The notes beneath the pieces are model-generated. The model was not told the DNA's origin and searched no databases. It saw nothing but the letters and a program-made list of their open reading frames with translations. A stretch of 64,000 bases of DNA from CBDBKL01 sp965206675 (GTDB lineage Bacteria; Bdellovibrionota; Bdellovibrionia; Bdellovibrionales; JAKFYE01). Below, one piece after another: positions 8,817 to 16,711 of this stretch; within the stretch, counting starts at the first letter, position 1, and each line of letters begins with the position of its first letter. Both the position numbers and the translations under genes were made by a program. Location of the stretch: the NCBI GenBank assembly GCA_965206675.1, contig CBDBKL010000008.1:248001-312000 (forward strand), in the 5' to 3' direction.

Positions 8817-9980
8817 TTAATAGGGACATCCCCCCTTCTCAAATATTTCATTTCTTTCAAGTCCTGCTTCCTCAAGAATCTTGTTTTCAGCAGCTTTAAC
8901 AACCCTATCTAATTCCAATCTTCTGTTTTGACGACTTAATAAATTGAAATTGCCACGGGCCGACTTCAATTTCTCCTGAGAACTTGATGAATTACCCTCG
9001 CTAGCCTTTACTAATTCTTCATGTACCCACGGTGTTATTGTTTGCCTACGAACAATGTCCAGGGCCGCCTCTCTCTCGTTATACTCTCGACTTATCTCAT
9101 CTATCCTTTTCTCCTCTTTATTAGCTATGTCCAAGGCTGTCTCTCCAGCTTTATTCCGAATAGTGACATCAGATTTTTCAATAAGGCTACTGAGTGGGGC
9201 ACCATTAAATAATCGCTCACCTGCCACTATTCCCTTGTCTGATACCGCCCAATGCAGAAGAGTATTTCCTTTACTATCCCGTGAAAAAGGACCTACCAGT
9301 TCAGCAAGTGTGTATAGATTCCCAAGACGTCCGACTCTCTCTAAAACTCTAAAAAGATTATCCATTTCTCTTGTACTTAAAATTGCTCTTCCATTTCTAG
9401 TAGCCTCCGATAATTCTTCAAGTACCCATAATGTTATTTCTGTCTCACTTGCTTGAGCAACGTCCAAAGCTTTCTTTCCAGCCTTATTCCGAATAGTGAC
9501 ATCAGATTTTTCAATAAGGCTACTGAGTGGGGCACCATTAAATAATCGCTTGCCCTCTATCACTCCTTTGTCTGATACCGCCCAGTGCAGAAGAGTATTT
9601 CCTTTAATATCTCGTGCAGAAGGATCTACAAGCTCAGCAAGTGTGTATAGATTCCCAGGATCTGCTCCTCTCTCTAGAGCTCTAAAAAGATTACCCATTT
9701 CTCTTTCATTTAAAGCTCTGCCACTGTTCAACTTTTGTTTCAGTTCATCGAAATTCTGCTGTGGCGATCTTTGCATAGGAACATAGTAGGCATTATTGCC
9801 AATCATAGATCGAGGTATATGATTCTGCGCTACAGATCTTTCCGGTGTCGACAAGCTTTTAGAGATTTCATTCCCATTATTCGTAGTTGTATTCTTAAAA
9901 TGACTACAAGACACCAAAGATAAACTCAGTGTGATAACAATATAGCGATATCTACATAACACGATTTGAAAAAAACTCAT
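8817..9980 (-). CDS. Ankyrin-repeat lipoprotein with internal duplication
   Basis: About 387 residues. The ATG at 9980 is preferred over a GTG one codon earlier because AAAGGAG lies six bases upstream. Residues 10-25 form a lipoprotein signal with lipobox LVSC (Cys25). The body holds ankyrin-like units (KGNTLLHWAVSDKG, IRNKAGETALDIA). A block of 111 residues occurs twice with high identity at both protein and DNA level, an in-frame duplication. The C-terminus is charged and probably helical. The partner is unknown; ankyrin arrays bind proteins. The upstream sequence contains a poly-G tract inside a plausible promoter, suggesting switching. Confidence 0.8.
   Translation of the reverse strand: MSFFQIVLCRYRYIVITLSLSLVSCSHFKNTTTNNGNEISKSLSTPERSVAQNHIPRSMIGNNAYYVPMQRSPQQNFDELKQKLNSGRALNEREMGNLFRALERGADPGNLYTLAELVDPSARDIKGNTLLHWAVSDKGVIEGKRLFNGAPLSSLIEKSDVTIRNKAGKKALDVAQASETEITLWVLEELSEATRNGRAILSTREMDNLFRVLERVGRLGNLYTLAELVGPFSRDSKGNTLLHWAVSDKGIVAGERLFNGAPLSSLIEKSDVTIRNKAGETALDIANKEEKRIDEISREYNEREAALDIVRRQTITPWVHEELVKASEGNSSSSQEKLKSARGNFNLLSRQNRRLELDRVVKAAENKILEEAGLERNEIFEKGGCPY
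9130..9708 (-). repeat. 333-bp in-frame tandem duplication inside the ankyrin lipoprotein gene
   Basis: Roughly 9130..9375 and 9463..9708 are near-identical at a constant offset of 333 bp (111 codons). The shared landmark TTATTCCGAATAGTGACATC occurs at 9151 and 9484. Silent and replacement differences are few, so the copy event is fairly recent or kept alike by recombination. Confidence 0.85.
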
Positions 9981-10037
9981 CACTCTCTCCTTTAAAAAAA
10001 CACAATGATTTTATTAATAACCTAAAGACATAAATTA

Positions 10038-10063
10038 ATTGTACCCCCCCCCTCTCTTTTCAA
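10038..10063 (-). promoter_or_regulatory. Candidate poly-G promoter of the ankyrin lipoprotein
   Basis: On the minus strand TTGAAA (10063-10058) and TACAAT (10043-10038) flank a 14-bp spacer made of AGAGA plus nine consecutive G (10052-10044). The start codon is about 58 bases downstream. A 14-bp spacer is short of the optimal 17, so gain or loss of G would be expected to tune activity. The rest of 9984..10227 holds nothing else I recognise. Confidence 0.5.
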
Positions 10064-10227
10064 ATTTAAAGACCAAAGCCCTAAAGGCAATACCCTACGT
10101 TGCTTGAAAAAAATTGTGAGATTATTCCTCTGACCTTAGACCAGCAAAGCTTCCCGTTTTCACTACACTCGATTTCATCTGCAAGTTTTAAAAACTGAAC
10201 TTGTAAGAGGGGGCTTTTTTAGGGTTT

Positions 10228-10500
10228 ATTTTTCTGTTCTAAGCACAGGGCGTATCGTGGGAAGTGGATCTATTATTTTAGGATATTGCAGAGGGAACTT
10301 TTCTCAGGGGGGTTCAAAACGAGTTTTCTGAGGCGCAGGGCGTATCTCCCGAAGGGAGAGACGAGCTGCGAACCCTCAGAACTGTTTGAGCTTTTGAAGA
10401 CCCCTGAGAAAAGTTCCCAATCAAATGCAAAAAAATCATGTAAAGAGACAGATACAACTGAAGCGACTTCGGCCCTCAGAACTATTTGAGCTTTTTTTCA
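10228..10500. repeat. Family B long-hairpin repeat, copy 2, plus a partial tail duplication
   Basis: It matches 812..1052 over about 240 bp, including the leader (GTATCGTGGGAAGTGGAT) and the nested hairpin arms. The outer arm CTTTTCTCAGGGG pairs with CCCCTGAGAAAAG. The inner arm TTCAAAA pairs with TTTTGAA, where copy 1 has TTTAAAA and TTTTAAA, so the pairing is preserved. At 10471-10500 the segment GGCCCTCAGAACTATTTGAG repeats part of the element. A short ORF across it is spurious. Confidence 0.85.
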
Positions 10501-10540
10501 GTCTTAAAAAAGTTTTCTCTCGAGACTTCAAAGCAAATCT

Positions 10541-12079
10541 TCAAAGCGTAGAGTTTGTAGATTTAATATCTAAATAAGAGTGTTTTTTATTTGTAGGACG
10601 ATAAGATTCAACGGCTTTTAATCTTCCATTCGTTGTATATCCACTATGACTCTTCACAGGATTTTCCAAACCCAACAATTTCTCTACAGCATTCCTTGTA
10701 GAAAAGCTTTGAAATGTCATTATAGAGTCATCTCCCAGTCCCTGCCACTGAGCTAACTTCACTGAAGGCAGGTGATAGGAAACATATCCCACTTTGGGGT
10801 GCGCCCGAGCAAAAGCTTCCAACCCGCCCCTTAAATAAGTCATATAATCAATAAATTCCGTTTCACCACAAACATCAACCGCCAGTAGCCTCTCATCTCT
10901 GGACACAGAATGCGCAAACATATTCACATTAACTTCTTGGCAATACTCCATAACTCGTCTAGCGGGAACAACTTGATTCTGATCGCTCAGAGAAATAGGA
11001 TGTGTGTTAGGCAAGATATACATTTTATCATCCACTCTCCAATACACATTTAAGTCTTTATCTTTTTTAGCGAACTGATTTAGTATTTTCATTCTTTCAT
11101 TATCAAATTTATCGGATGCAACCACAATGTCAGGCATATAAAACACATCTAATAAATCTTCATAAAAAATATGGCTTTCTACATCCAATTCAATGCCCAT
11201 AACTTCCATAGATAAAGTGATAGCATCTCTTAGAAATGACTCAAAACTATTGTATGTGTTTGGATGAATAGCCCAATCACTTTTCTCTAAAACACTCTCC
11301 CAAAACCAAGAGAGTATAAGAATTCTTTGCTTAGAATTAAATTTCTTATAAACATACCAGTTCAATTGATAGACAAAGGATCTCAAAGAATATTTAGAAA
11401 TCTTTCCTGAGAACTTATTAACGTCAGAAATTCTTTCTGAATTACAAAACTCTTCTAATACATAAGAACGCCAAATACCTTCGCAAATTCCCTCAATGGA
11501 TCTAACATCTTTAATCCAATTCCTCATGTTAGGGCTCCACACATTTTTTAATTCGCCCGCATGATGATCAAAAAGCTTTAAATCTCCAAAAACATACGAA
11601 GTTAATAAATCTGACAGAATATCTTTTAAAACATCATTGGGAGATGAAGAAAGACGATCTCGCACAAATATTTCAGCCACGAAACGTCTTAGAATCCAGT
11701 GGCGATCCATTACCTTAGATCCAATACTATATTCCCCTTCTTTATATGTAATACCGTAAGGATTCTCTGAATCCACAACGAGTCGCACGGGTTGAATGGA
11801 CCATGAAGGGGTATAGATTTTTTCAAAGACCTGCGTGTAAGATACAAGAACAGCATTAAGCTTCCGCACCCTATCTCTCCATTTTAAAGATAATTGAGCG
11901 TCAGGGTCCTTTAAGCGGCCACAGGAATAAATAGACGCTTCATGAGAGGAATCTTTAATAACCAATTCTGATACAATCATGGATTTAATACACTGTCGTT
12001 CAGAAGAAAAAGAGCCAAAAAACCATATAGAACCGGCCAAGAGCAATATAGACGAGCTGAACACTATTTTACGAAACAT
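10541..12079 (-). CDS. Membrane-anchored or exported protein of unknown function
   Basis: 512 residues. Residues 5-24 form one hydrophobic segment after a short basic start, so the protein is an exported or single-pass periplasmic protein. The rest is soluble and mixed alpha/beta, with scattered cysteines (for example CIKS, YSCGRL, GICEGIW, DVCGE) that could form disulfides. I recognise no domain; the C-terminal third (EAFARAHPKVGYVSYHLPS) shows no motif I can name. It sits downstream of HMG-CoA lyase on the same strand (37-bp gap) but a metabolic link is not supported. Family B repeat DNA follows its stop. Confidence 0.75.
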   Translation of the reverse strand: MFRKIVFSSSILLLAGSIWFFGSFSSERQCIKSMIVSELVIKDSSHEASIYSCGRLKDPDAQLSLKWRDRVRKLNAVLVSYTQVFEKIYTPSWSIQPVRLVVDSENPYGITYKEGEYSIGSKVMDRHWILRRFVAEIFVRDRLSSSPNDVLKDILSDLLTSYVFGDLKLFDHHAGELKNVWSPNMRNWIKDVRSIEGICEGIWRSYVLEEFCNSERISDVNKFSGKISKYSLRSFVYQLNWYVYKKFNSKQRILILSWFWESVLEKSDWAIHPNTYNSFESFLRDAITLSMEVMGIELDVESHIFYEDLLDVFYMPDIVVASDKFDNERMKILNQFAKKDKDLNVYWRVDDKMYILPNTHPISLSDQNQVVPARRVMEYCQEVNVNMFAHSVSRDERLLAVDVCGETEFIDYMTYLRGGLEAFARAHPKVGYVSYHLPSVKLAQWQGLGDDSIMTFQSFSTRNAVEKLLGLENPVKSHSGYTTNGRLKAVESYRPTNKKHSYLDIKSTNSTL

Positions 12080-12116
12080 ATCTTAAAAGATAGAGCAAAA
12101 GGAATGCCAAAGAATT

Positions 12117-13031
12117 TTAAGGCAGGCCTGCTTGACCCACACGTGAAGGCAAAGATCGACCTACAATTTTAGAGATCCATTTGTTAATTTCTAAAAGCTT
12201 TTCTATTTTCACACCAGAAGATAACCCCTCACTATCCAATAAATAAACGACATCTTCTGTGGCGACATTTCCAGTAGCACCTGTTGCATAGGGACACCCT
12301 CCCAATCCACCAACACTGGAATCAAAAGCTCTCACACCCATTTCTAGACTTTGAAAAATATTAGCAATAGCCATTCCTCTCGTATCATGAAAGTGCATAC
12401 GTATTTTCTCAATAGGAAAATTTGACTTAACAAGGTTTAATACATTTCGAACATCTTTAGGAGTGGCACAGCCAATCGTGTCTCCTATAGAGATTTCATT
12501 GATATCACAGGTTTGAAGTCTTTCTATAACAGTTGCCGTTTGCTCTGGCCGAACAACACCCTCATAGGGACAACCGAAACTCACACTGATATAGCAAGAG
12601 ACACCCACTTTATTGCTTTTTGCCAAAGCTGTAATCTCTTTTACTCTTTGAAAACTTTCCTCTTGAGTACAGTTCACATTTTTTTGAGAAAAGGTTTCTG
12701 TTACAGGTAAAAAAACTGTAACGTGTTTTATACCAACATTAAGAGCTCTTTCCATTCCTTTAATATTGGGGACAAAACACAAAAAGTGACTTTTGCTTTC
12801 ATTCTCTTTTACAGCCCGATAAACTTCTTCTGTTCCTACCATTTGTGGAATCCACTTGGGAGAAACAAAGGCACCGATTTCAATATTTTTTAATCCCGCC
12901 TCTTGTAGAGAACGTATCAACTGGACTTTTTGTTCTATCAAGAATTGAACTTTTTCATTTTGCAGTCCATCTCGAGGTCCAACTTCTACAATCCTTACCG
13001 GCTCACTCATTTTTGGTTCATAACTCGACAC
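12117..13031 (-). CDS. mvaB: Hydroxymethylglutaryl-CoA lyase
   Basis: 304 residues. The enzyme cleaves HMG-CoA to acetoacetate and acetyl-CoA, the last step of leucine breakdown. VEVGPRDGLQNE (residues 15-26) carries the catalytic Arg and metal Asp of the DRE-TIM family. HFHDTRGMA gives the metal-binding histidines. GGLGGCPYATGATGNVATED contains the signature G-G-C-P with the catalytic Cys. Length matches bacterial enzymes. The methylcrotonyl-CoA carboxylase genes and a methylglutaconyl-CoA hydratase lie 3 to 8 kb away on the same strand, so the pathway is supported by context. Isovaleryl-CoA dehydrogenase is not in the window. Confidence 0.94.
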   Translation of the reverse strand: MSSYEPKMSEPVRIVEVGPRDGLQNEKVQFLIEQKVQLIRSLQEAGLKNIEIGAFVSPKWIPQMVGTEEVYRAVKENESKSHFLCFVPNIKGMERALNVGIKHVTVFLPVTETFSQKNVNCTQEESFQRVKEITALAKSNKVGVSCYISVSFGCPYEGVVRPEQTATVIERLQTCDINEISIGDTIGCATPKDVRNVLNLVKSNFPIEKIRMHFHDTRGMAIANIFQSLEMGVRAFDSSVGGLGGCPYATGATGNVATEDVVYLLDSEGLSSGVKIEKLLEINKWISKIVGRSLPSRVGQAGLP

Positions 13032-13063
13032 TTTATCAATATTGAATGTTCAGCGTTTCCGCT

Positions 13064-13807
13064 CTACTTTTTTAATTTAAACCGAAGACCAAATGCCCAA
13101 GAAGATGCTTCTGAACTTTCCATATCAAGAATCTGACTTGCATTACTCTGAGGAGAATCAACATCAATAAGCATATCTTCCCAAAAGGTTGAACGATAAT
13201 TTATAAAAATATCGACTCTCTTATTAATTTCATAATCCACTCCAAATTCTAGATTAAACATTCCTACAATATCTGACCCCTTCTCTTCGTAACGAATTTG
13301 ATCTAAAATATTAACTGCAGTCCCTAATTCCACCTCAGCAACACCAATCCCTGCCCCCATATAAGGAGTCCACTTACTTTTATTAACAAAATCACGGAAA
13401 ACATTGAAAGCAGCCCCTTTATACTCCATAGACCCTGAGATTTTAATAAAATCACTGAAATGATTAGAAAAGAAATCAAGAGCTTCTTTAGGAAGATTAG
13501 GATTAGTCTCTACGTCCATGTTATAAGGAATTAAAAAAGATTCTACTTCTCCTCGAAAACCGTTGTTGAATTGGCGACCAACAATAAACTTAATAGGAGG
13601 AGAATGTGATTCACTACTTAAAAATATCTCTCCGCCTCTATTTACAGACGAATAAGAAGCATCAAATTCTATTTCTCTGTCAGAAAGGTGTGTAAAAGGA
13701 ATCGCAATATACCAAAAACTACGCTCCTTTACCGTATCTTCATCTTGAGCCTGAGCTAAAGGTAAAGTAAAAAAACTAACCAAAACAAAACTTAAAAGAT
13801 ATCTCAT
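13064..13807 (-). CDS. Outer-membrane beta-barrel protein
   Basis: About 247 residues. The ATG at 13807 is preferred over one three codons upstream because AGGA sits eight bases ahead. A Sec signal peptide (MRYLLSFVLVSFFTLPLAQA) ends at an AQA cleavage site. The mature chain alternates polar and aromatic residues, with a strand typical of OmpA-like barrels (YMGAGIGVAEVELG) and the C-terminal strand WAFGLRFKLKK. It would sit in the outer membrane; substrate or role unknown. It is next to, and on the same strand as, mvaB (32-bp gap) without an obvious functional link. Confidence 0.75.
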   Translation of the reverse strand: MRYLLSFVLVSFFTLPLAQAQDEDTVKERSFWYIAIPFTHLSDREIEFDASYSSVNRGGEIFLSSESHSPPIKFIVGRQFNNGFRGEVESFLIPYNMDVETNPNLPKEALDFFSNHFSDFIKISGSMEYKGAAFNVFRDFVNKSKWTPYMGAGIGVAEVELGTAVNILDQIRYEEKGSDIVGMFNLEFGVDYEINKRVDIFINYRSTFWEDMLIDVDSPQSNASQILDMESSEASSWAFGLRFKLKK

Positions 13808-13989
13808 ACTAAACATCCTAAAAATGTCCCTCTGTAATACAAGAATTAATACAACCTGTCAAATCGGAGTTACCAAGTCGTAAAAGAGACGAGATGAGCC
13901 AATAAACAGAACGGAAACACGCTTTTCAAATATTAAGCAACTATTGATATGTTCCTGCCCTGCAAATCCAGACTCTTAAGAGAAAAAAT

Positions 13990-14017
13990 TTGTTATTGTT
14001 AATATTCATTCTATGAT
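13990..14017 (+). promoter_or_regulatory. Candidate sigma-70 promoter of the first secreted ankyrin gene
   Basis: TTGTTA (13990-13995), a 16-bp spacer and TATGAT (14012-14017), about 36 bases before the ATG at 14054. AGAGG lies before the start. The match is by eye only. Confidence 0.4.
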
Positions 14018-14053
14018 CTAGCTTGTAATAATGAAAATTTCAGAGGTTCAATA

Positions 14054-14965
14054 ATGAGATCACTTTGTTTTCTTTTTGCTCTTATATCTGCAACTGGACT
14101 TGCCTATGCTGGCGATTTCAATCTCAATAATCGCTTTATTAACGCTCTAAGATTCAGTGATGTTAAAACACTTAAGTATGCCCTTGAGGACGGAGCTGAT
14201 GTGAATTTCCAAATTAAAACCCCTCAGGGATGGCACACACCTTTACGAGTCGCTATACAGGGAGGCAACCCTGAAATTATAAGTATACTGATAGAAAATG
14301 GAGCAGATCTTGAATTGGTAAGTAGCGATGGAGAGACGGCTCTACATGCAGCATCTCATTTTTTACGAACTCAGCTTATGGAAACCTTTTTAAGAGATAA
14401 GGAAATAAGCCCGAACGTCAGAGATATTTATGGAAATACCCCTCTCCACACTCTTGCAGGGATTCAGTATTCAACTCGAAAAGATCCAAAATTACAACTT
14501 GAAGCTGCCCGTTTACTCTTGAAAGCAGGAGCCAGCATAAATGCAGAGAATGATCATTTTATATCACTAGAAAGTAATGGTTTCGTCATGGAGCGGTTAG
14601 ATCATGCTACTCCACTTCATATTGCCGTTGCCCGGGGAGAACTCCGGTTTATAGACTTTCTTATTAATGAAGCTAAAGCAGATATAAGCTCCATAGATAA
14701 CAAACATGTTATCACACTTCTCCACTACACTGTATTGAGAGACAAAGTATTTGGAAAACCGGATGCTATTAGAGCTGCAGTGAAACTTTTAAGAGCAGGA
14801 GCTGATCCAAAGAAAGAGGTATTGATTCCCACTCGAATTATCACTTCTATTAATCGTCGTTACGTTTCTACTCAATATATGACTGCGGATACATGGGCTG
14901 ATCGATATGGAAACCACAAACTGGCTAAGGTTTTAAAACACGGCAAACCATTTTTATGTTTTTAA
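14054..14965 (+). CDS. Secreted ankyrin-repeat protein 1
   Basis: 303 residues. The signal peptide MRSLCFLFALISATGLAYA ends at an AYA site, so the protein is exported. It then has about six ankyrin units (NALRFSDVKTLKYALEDGAD; TPLRVAIQGGNPEIISILIENGAD; GNTPLHTLAG; TPLHIAVARGELRFIDFLI; LLHYTVLRD and AVKLLRAGAD). Two closely related proteins are encoded at 15329 and 28376. All three end in a basic/aromatic tail finishing with Cys and an aromatic residue (here FLCF). Likely a periplasmic or extracellular protein-binding factor; the partner is not identifiable. It is preceded by AGAGG and a candidate promoter. Confidence 0.85.
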   Translation: MRSLCFLFALISATGLAYAGDFNLNNRFINALRFSDVKTLKYALEDGADVNFQIKTPQGWHTPLRVAIQGGNPEIISILIENGADLELVSSDGETALHAASHFLRTQLMETFLRDKEISPNVRDIYGNTPLHTLAGIQYSTRKDPKLQLEAARLLLKAGASINAENDHFISLESNGFVMERLDHATPLHIAVARGELRFIDFLINEAKADISSIDNKHVITLLHYTVLRDKVFGKPDAIRAAVKLLRAGADPKKEVLIPTRIITSINRRYVSTQYMTADTWADRYGNHKLAKVLKHGKPFLCF

Positions 14966-15113
14966 AAAGCATCTTTAAAAACATAAGAAATAAACAAGCT
15001 TTTTCAACATTAAGATATTGATTTTTAGTAAGTTCGTTTGGATGATTACACGGATGAGGATAAAATCATTTAGAGATTATTCTTCAATTCGCTGCATTCT
15101 GGTATGAGTCACC

Positions 15114-15332
15114 ATGTATTTTTTTCTTTTTGAACACGTATTTGCCATTTGCCATTTGCCATTTGCCATTTGCCATTTGCCATTTGCCATTTGCCATTTG
15201 CCATTTGCCATTTGCCATTTGCCATTTGCCATTTGCCATTTGCCATTTGCCATTTGCCATTATAGAAAGAGTACTAGGCTTATCTACAATGCAATATTTG
15301 CTTTAATGAGAAAGTTGAGGAACACACCATGA
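15114..15332 (+). CDS. Possible leader ORF through the heptamer array, ATGA-coupled to the ankyrin gene
   Basis: A 72-codon frame starts at ATG 15114, reads through the ATTTGCC array as a repeating seven-residue hydrophobic peptide (FAICHLP), and ends at TGA 15330-15332, which overlaps the downstream ATG at 15329 as ATGA. No good ribosome-binding site precedes 15114, and codon content is dictated by the array, so this may not be a real gene. It is listed because the exact overlap would allow translational coupling that depends on repeat number. Confidence 0.25.
   Translation: MYFFLFEHVFAICHLPFAICHLPFAICHLPFAICHLPFAICHLPFAICHYRKSTRLIYNAIFALMRKLRNTP
15140..15258 (+). repeat. Heptanucleotide tandem array, 17 x ATTTGCC
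   Basis: Seventeen perfect ATTTGCC units (119 bp) followed by ATT. The array sits 71 bp before the ATG of secreted ankyrin gene 2. Because 7 is not a multiple of 3, each unit gained or lost shifts any reading frame through it. The rest of the 14966..15328 gap holds no recognisable gene beyond the short ORF described separately. Confidence 0.98.
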
Positions 15333-16219
15333 AATCACTCTTGCTTATTTTTTTATTATCCTTTTCTTTTTTACTTCACGCTGGAGAAGAAGAAAATAAC
15401 AGACTCATCAGTGCTATACGTATAAGTGATGTAGAAAGAGCTCAATCCGCTCTGAACGCTGGAGCTGATGTGAATTTTCAAATAAGAAGCCGCAGCTCTT
15501 CTGTTATAGAGTGGGTCAGTCCCCTGCATGAAGCTATAAGAATAGGAAACCCTGTAATGATATATATGCTCATAGAGCATGGAGCAGATATTTACAGTAT
15601 AGATTCTCACAAACAATCTGCCTTACATGCAGCCATAATTTGGCCACAACCTCAACTTGTAGAATTCCTCGTATTGGAAAAGGGAGTAAGTGTAGATATA
15701 AGATCTGGACAGGAGCTTACACCTTTAGAGCTATTAGCCCTAAACCCGAAAATAACCCAGAATAGAGAATATGATTGGGAAGCGGTTCGCACACTTCTCA
15801 GGCTGGGAGCTGACGTCAATGCACTCCCTTCTTACACAATAATGATAGAAAATACGGAGCAAGTATTCCGCCCAGCCACTCTTTTTCACTTAGCTACTCA
15901 TGTAGGAAATTTACCCTTCTTAGATTTTTTAATTAAGGAAACAAACGCTGAAATCGATGCCACAGATAAACATGGTCTAACACCCTTACATTATACTGTG
16001 TTTATAAGTGATCCTGATATCGCTATTGAAACTGCTAGAAAACTATTAAAAGCAGGAGCAAAACGCTCGGCTAAAGGAACAATTTATGTGCCATATCGTT
16101 ATAGCTGGATAGCTCATAAGAAAAAAGTCACCCCTAGTGAAACTGCAGTTCTTTTTGTTGGAAAGGGAAAACTTGCTAATTACTTAAAATATTATAGCTT
16201 AGTCCGGTGGTGTTATTGA
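15329..16219 (+). CDS. Secreted ankyrin-repeat protein 2
   Basis: 296 residues. A short signal peptide (MKSLLLIFLLSFSFLLHA) is followed by the same ankyrin architecture as the proteins at 14054 and 28376: AIRISDVERAQSALNAGADVNF, PLHEAIRIGNPVMIYMLIEHGAD, SALHAAI, LEAVRTLLRLGAD-like, LTPLHYTV and RKLLKAGAK. It ends VRWCY, again Cys plus an aromatic residue. GAGGAAC precedes the ATG by about eight bases. The 17-unit heptamer array lies just upstream, so expression may vary between cells. It runs convergently into the biotinyl protein gene with a 17-bp gap. Confidence 0.85.
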   Translation: MKSLLLIFLLSFSFLLHAGEEENNRLISAIRISDVERAQSALNAGADVNFQIRSRSSSVIEWVSPLHEAIRIGNPVMIYMLIEHGADIYSIDSHKQSALHAAIIWPQPQLVEFLVLEKGVSVDIRSGQELTPLELLALNPKITQNREYDWEAVRTLLRLGADVNALPSYTIMIENTEQVFRPATLFHLATHVGNLPFLDFLIKETNAEIDATDKHGLTPLHYTVFISDPDIAIETARKLLKAGAKRSAKGTIYVPYRYSWIAHKKKVTPSETAVLFVGKGKLANYLKYYSLVRWCY

Positions 16220-16236
16220 TAGAAAAAAGAATATAT

Positions 16237-16608
16237 TCATTCAGATTTTATGCGCACAAGATCTTGACCCAACTGAACCTGATCACCCACTTGACAAATG
16301 ATTTTAGAAATCTCCCCATTTTCCACAGACTTTAAATTGTATTCCATTTTCATGGCTTCCATGACAACGACCACATCACCAGCTTGAATTGCATCCCCTT
16401 CTTTTTTTAAAAGTCCTGTAATCTTACCTGGCATAGGGGCTTTAATCACCTCAGGGGATTCACTCAAATTGGCTTTATGCTTTTTACGACGAGACTCCTT
16501 ACGAAAAGTGTATGTCTCACCCTGAAAGTGCACCCAAAACATTCCGTCTTTTGTCTGTTCCCAAAGAAGACGTCCATTTTCAGTTTCCAAAATAAACGGA
16601 TTTGTCAT
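16237..16608 (-). CDS. Biotin carboxyl carrier protein of methylcrotonyl-CoA carboxylase (separate chain)
   Basis: 123 residues. The C-terminal 75 residues are a biotinyl domain with the biotinylated Lys in MEAMKME and the surrounding APMPGKI and GDQVQLGQ landmarks. The N-terminal 50 residues (MFWVHFQGETYTF) resemble the end of the BT linker that precedes the biotinyl domain in MccA. In most bacteria this domain is fused to the biotin carboxylase; here it is a free ORF 103 bp downstream of it. No frameshift joining the two is visible, so this looks like a genuine split rather than a sequencing error, though that should be checked. Confidence 0.85.
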   Translation of the reverse strand: MTNPFILETENGRLLWEQTKDGMFWVHFQGETYTFRKESRRKKHKANLSESPEVIKAPMPGKITGLLKKEGDAIQAGDVVVVMEAMKMEYNLKSVENGEISKIICQVGDQVQLGQDLVRIKSE

Positions 16609-16711
16609 ACTTTCTCTAAACCTCTTCTCACAAAACCAAAAAACTTTAACAAAAATTATTTCAATAAATATTTTTCAGAATGACAAACATCTATAAAATT
16701 CTTTTCATCAC

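Noticed and set aside
10286..10489. A 67-codon ORF in family B repeat DNA
   Set aside because: It lies entirely in the non-coding hairpin repeat, follows its palindromes and has no homologous reading frame maintained in the other copy.
15140..15258. CRISPR-like array
   Set aside because: The units are directly adjacent 7-mers with no spacers and no cas genes; it is a simple tandem repeat.
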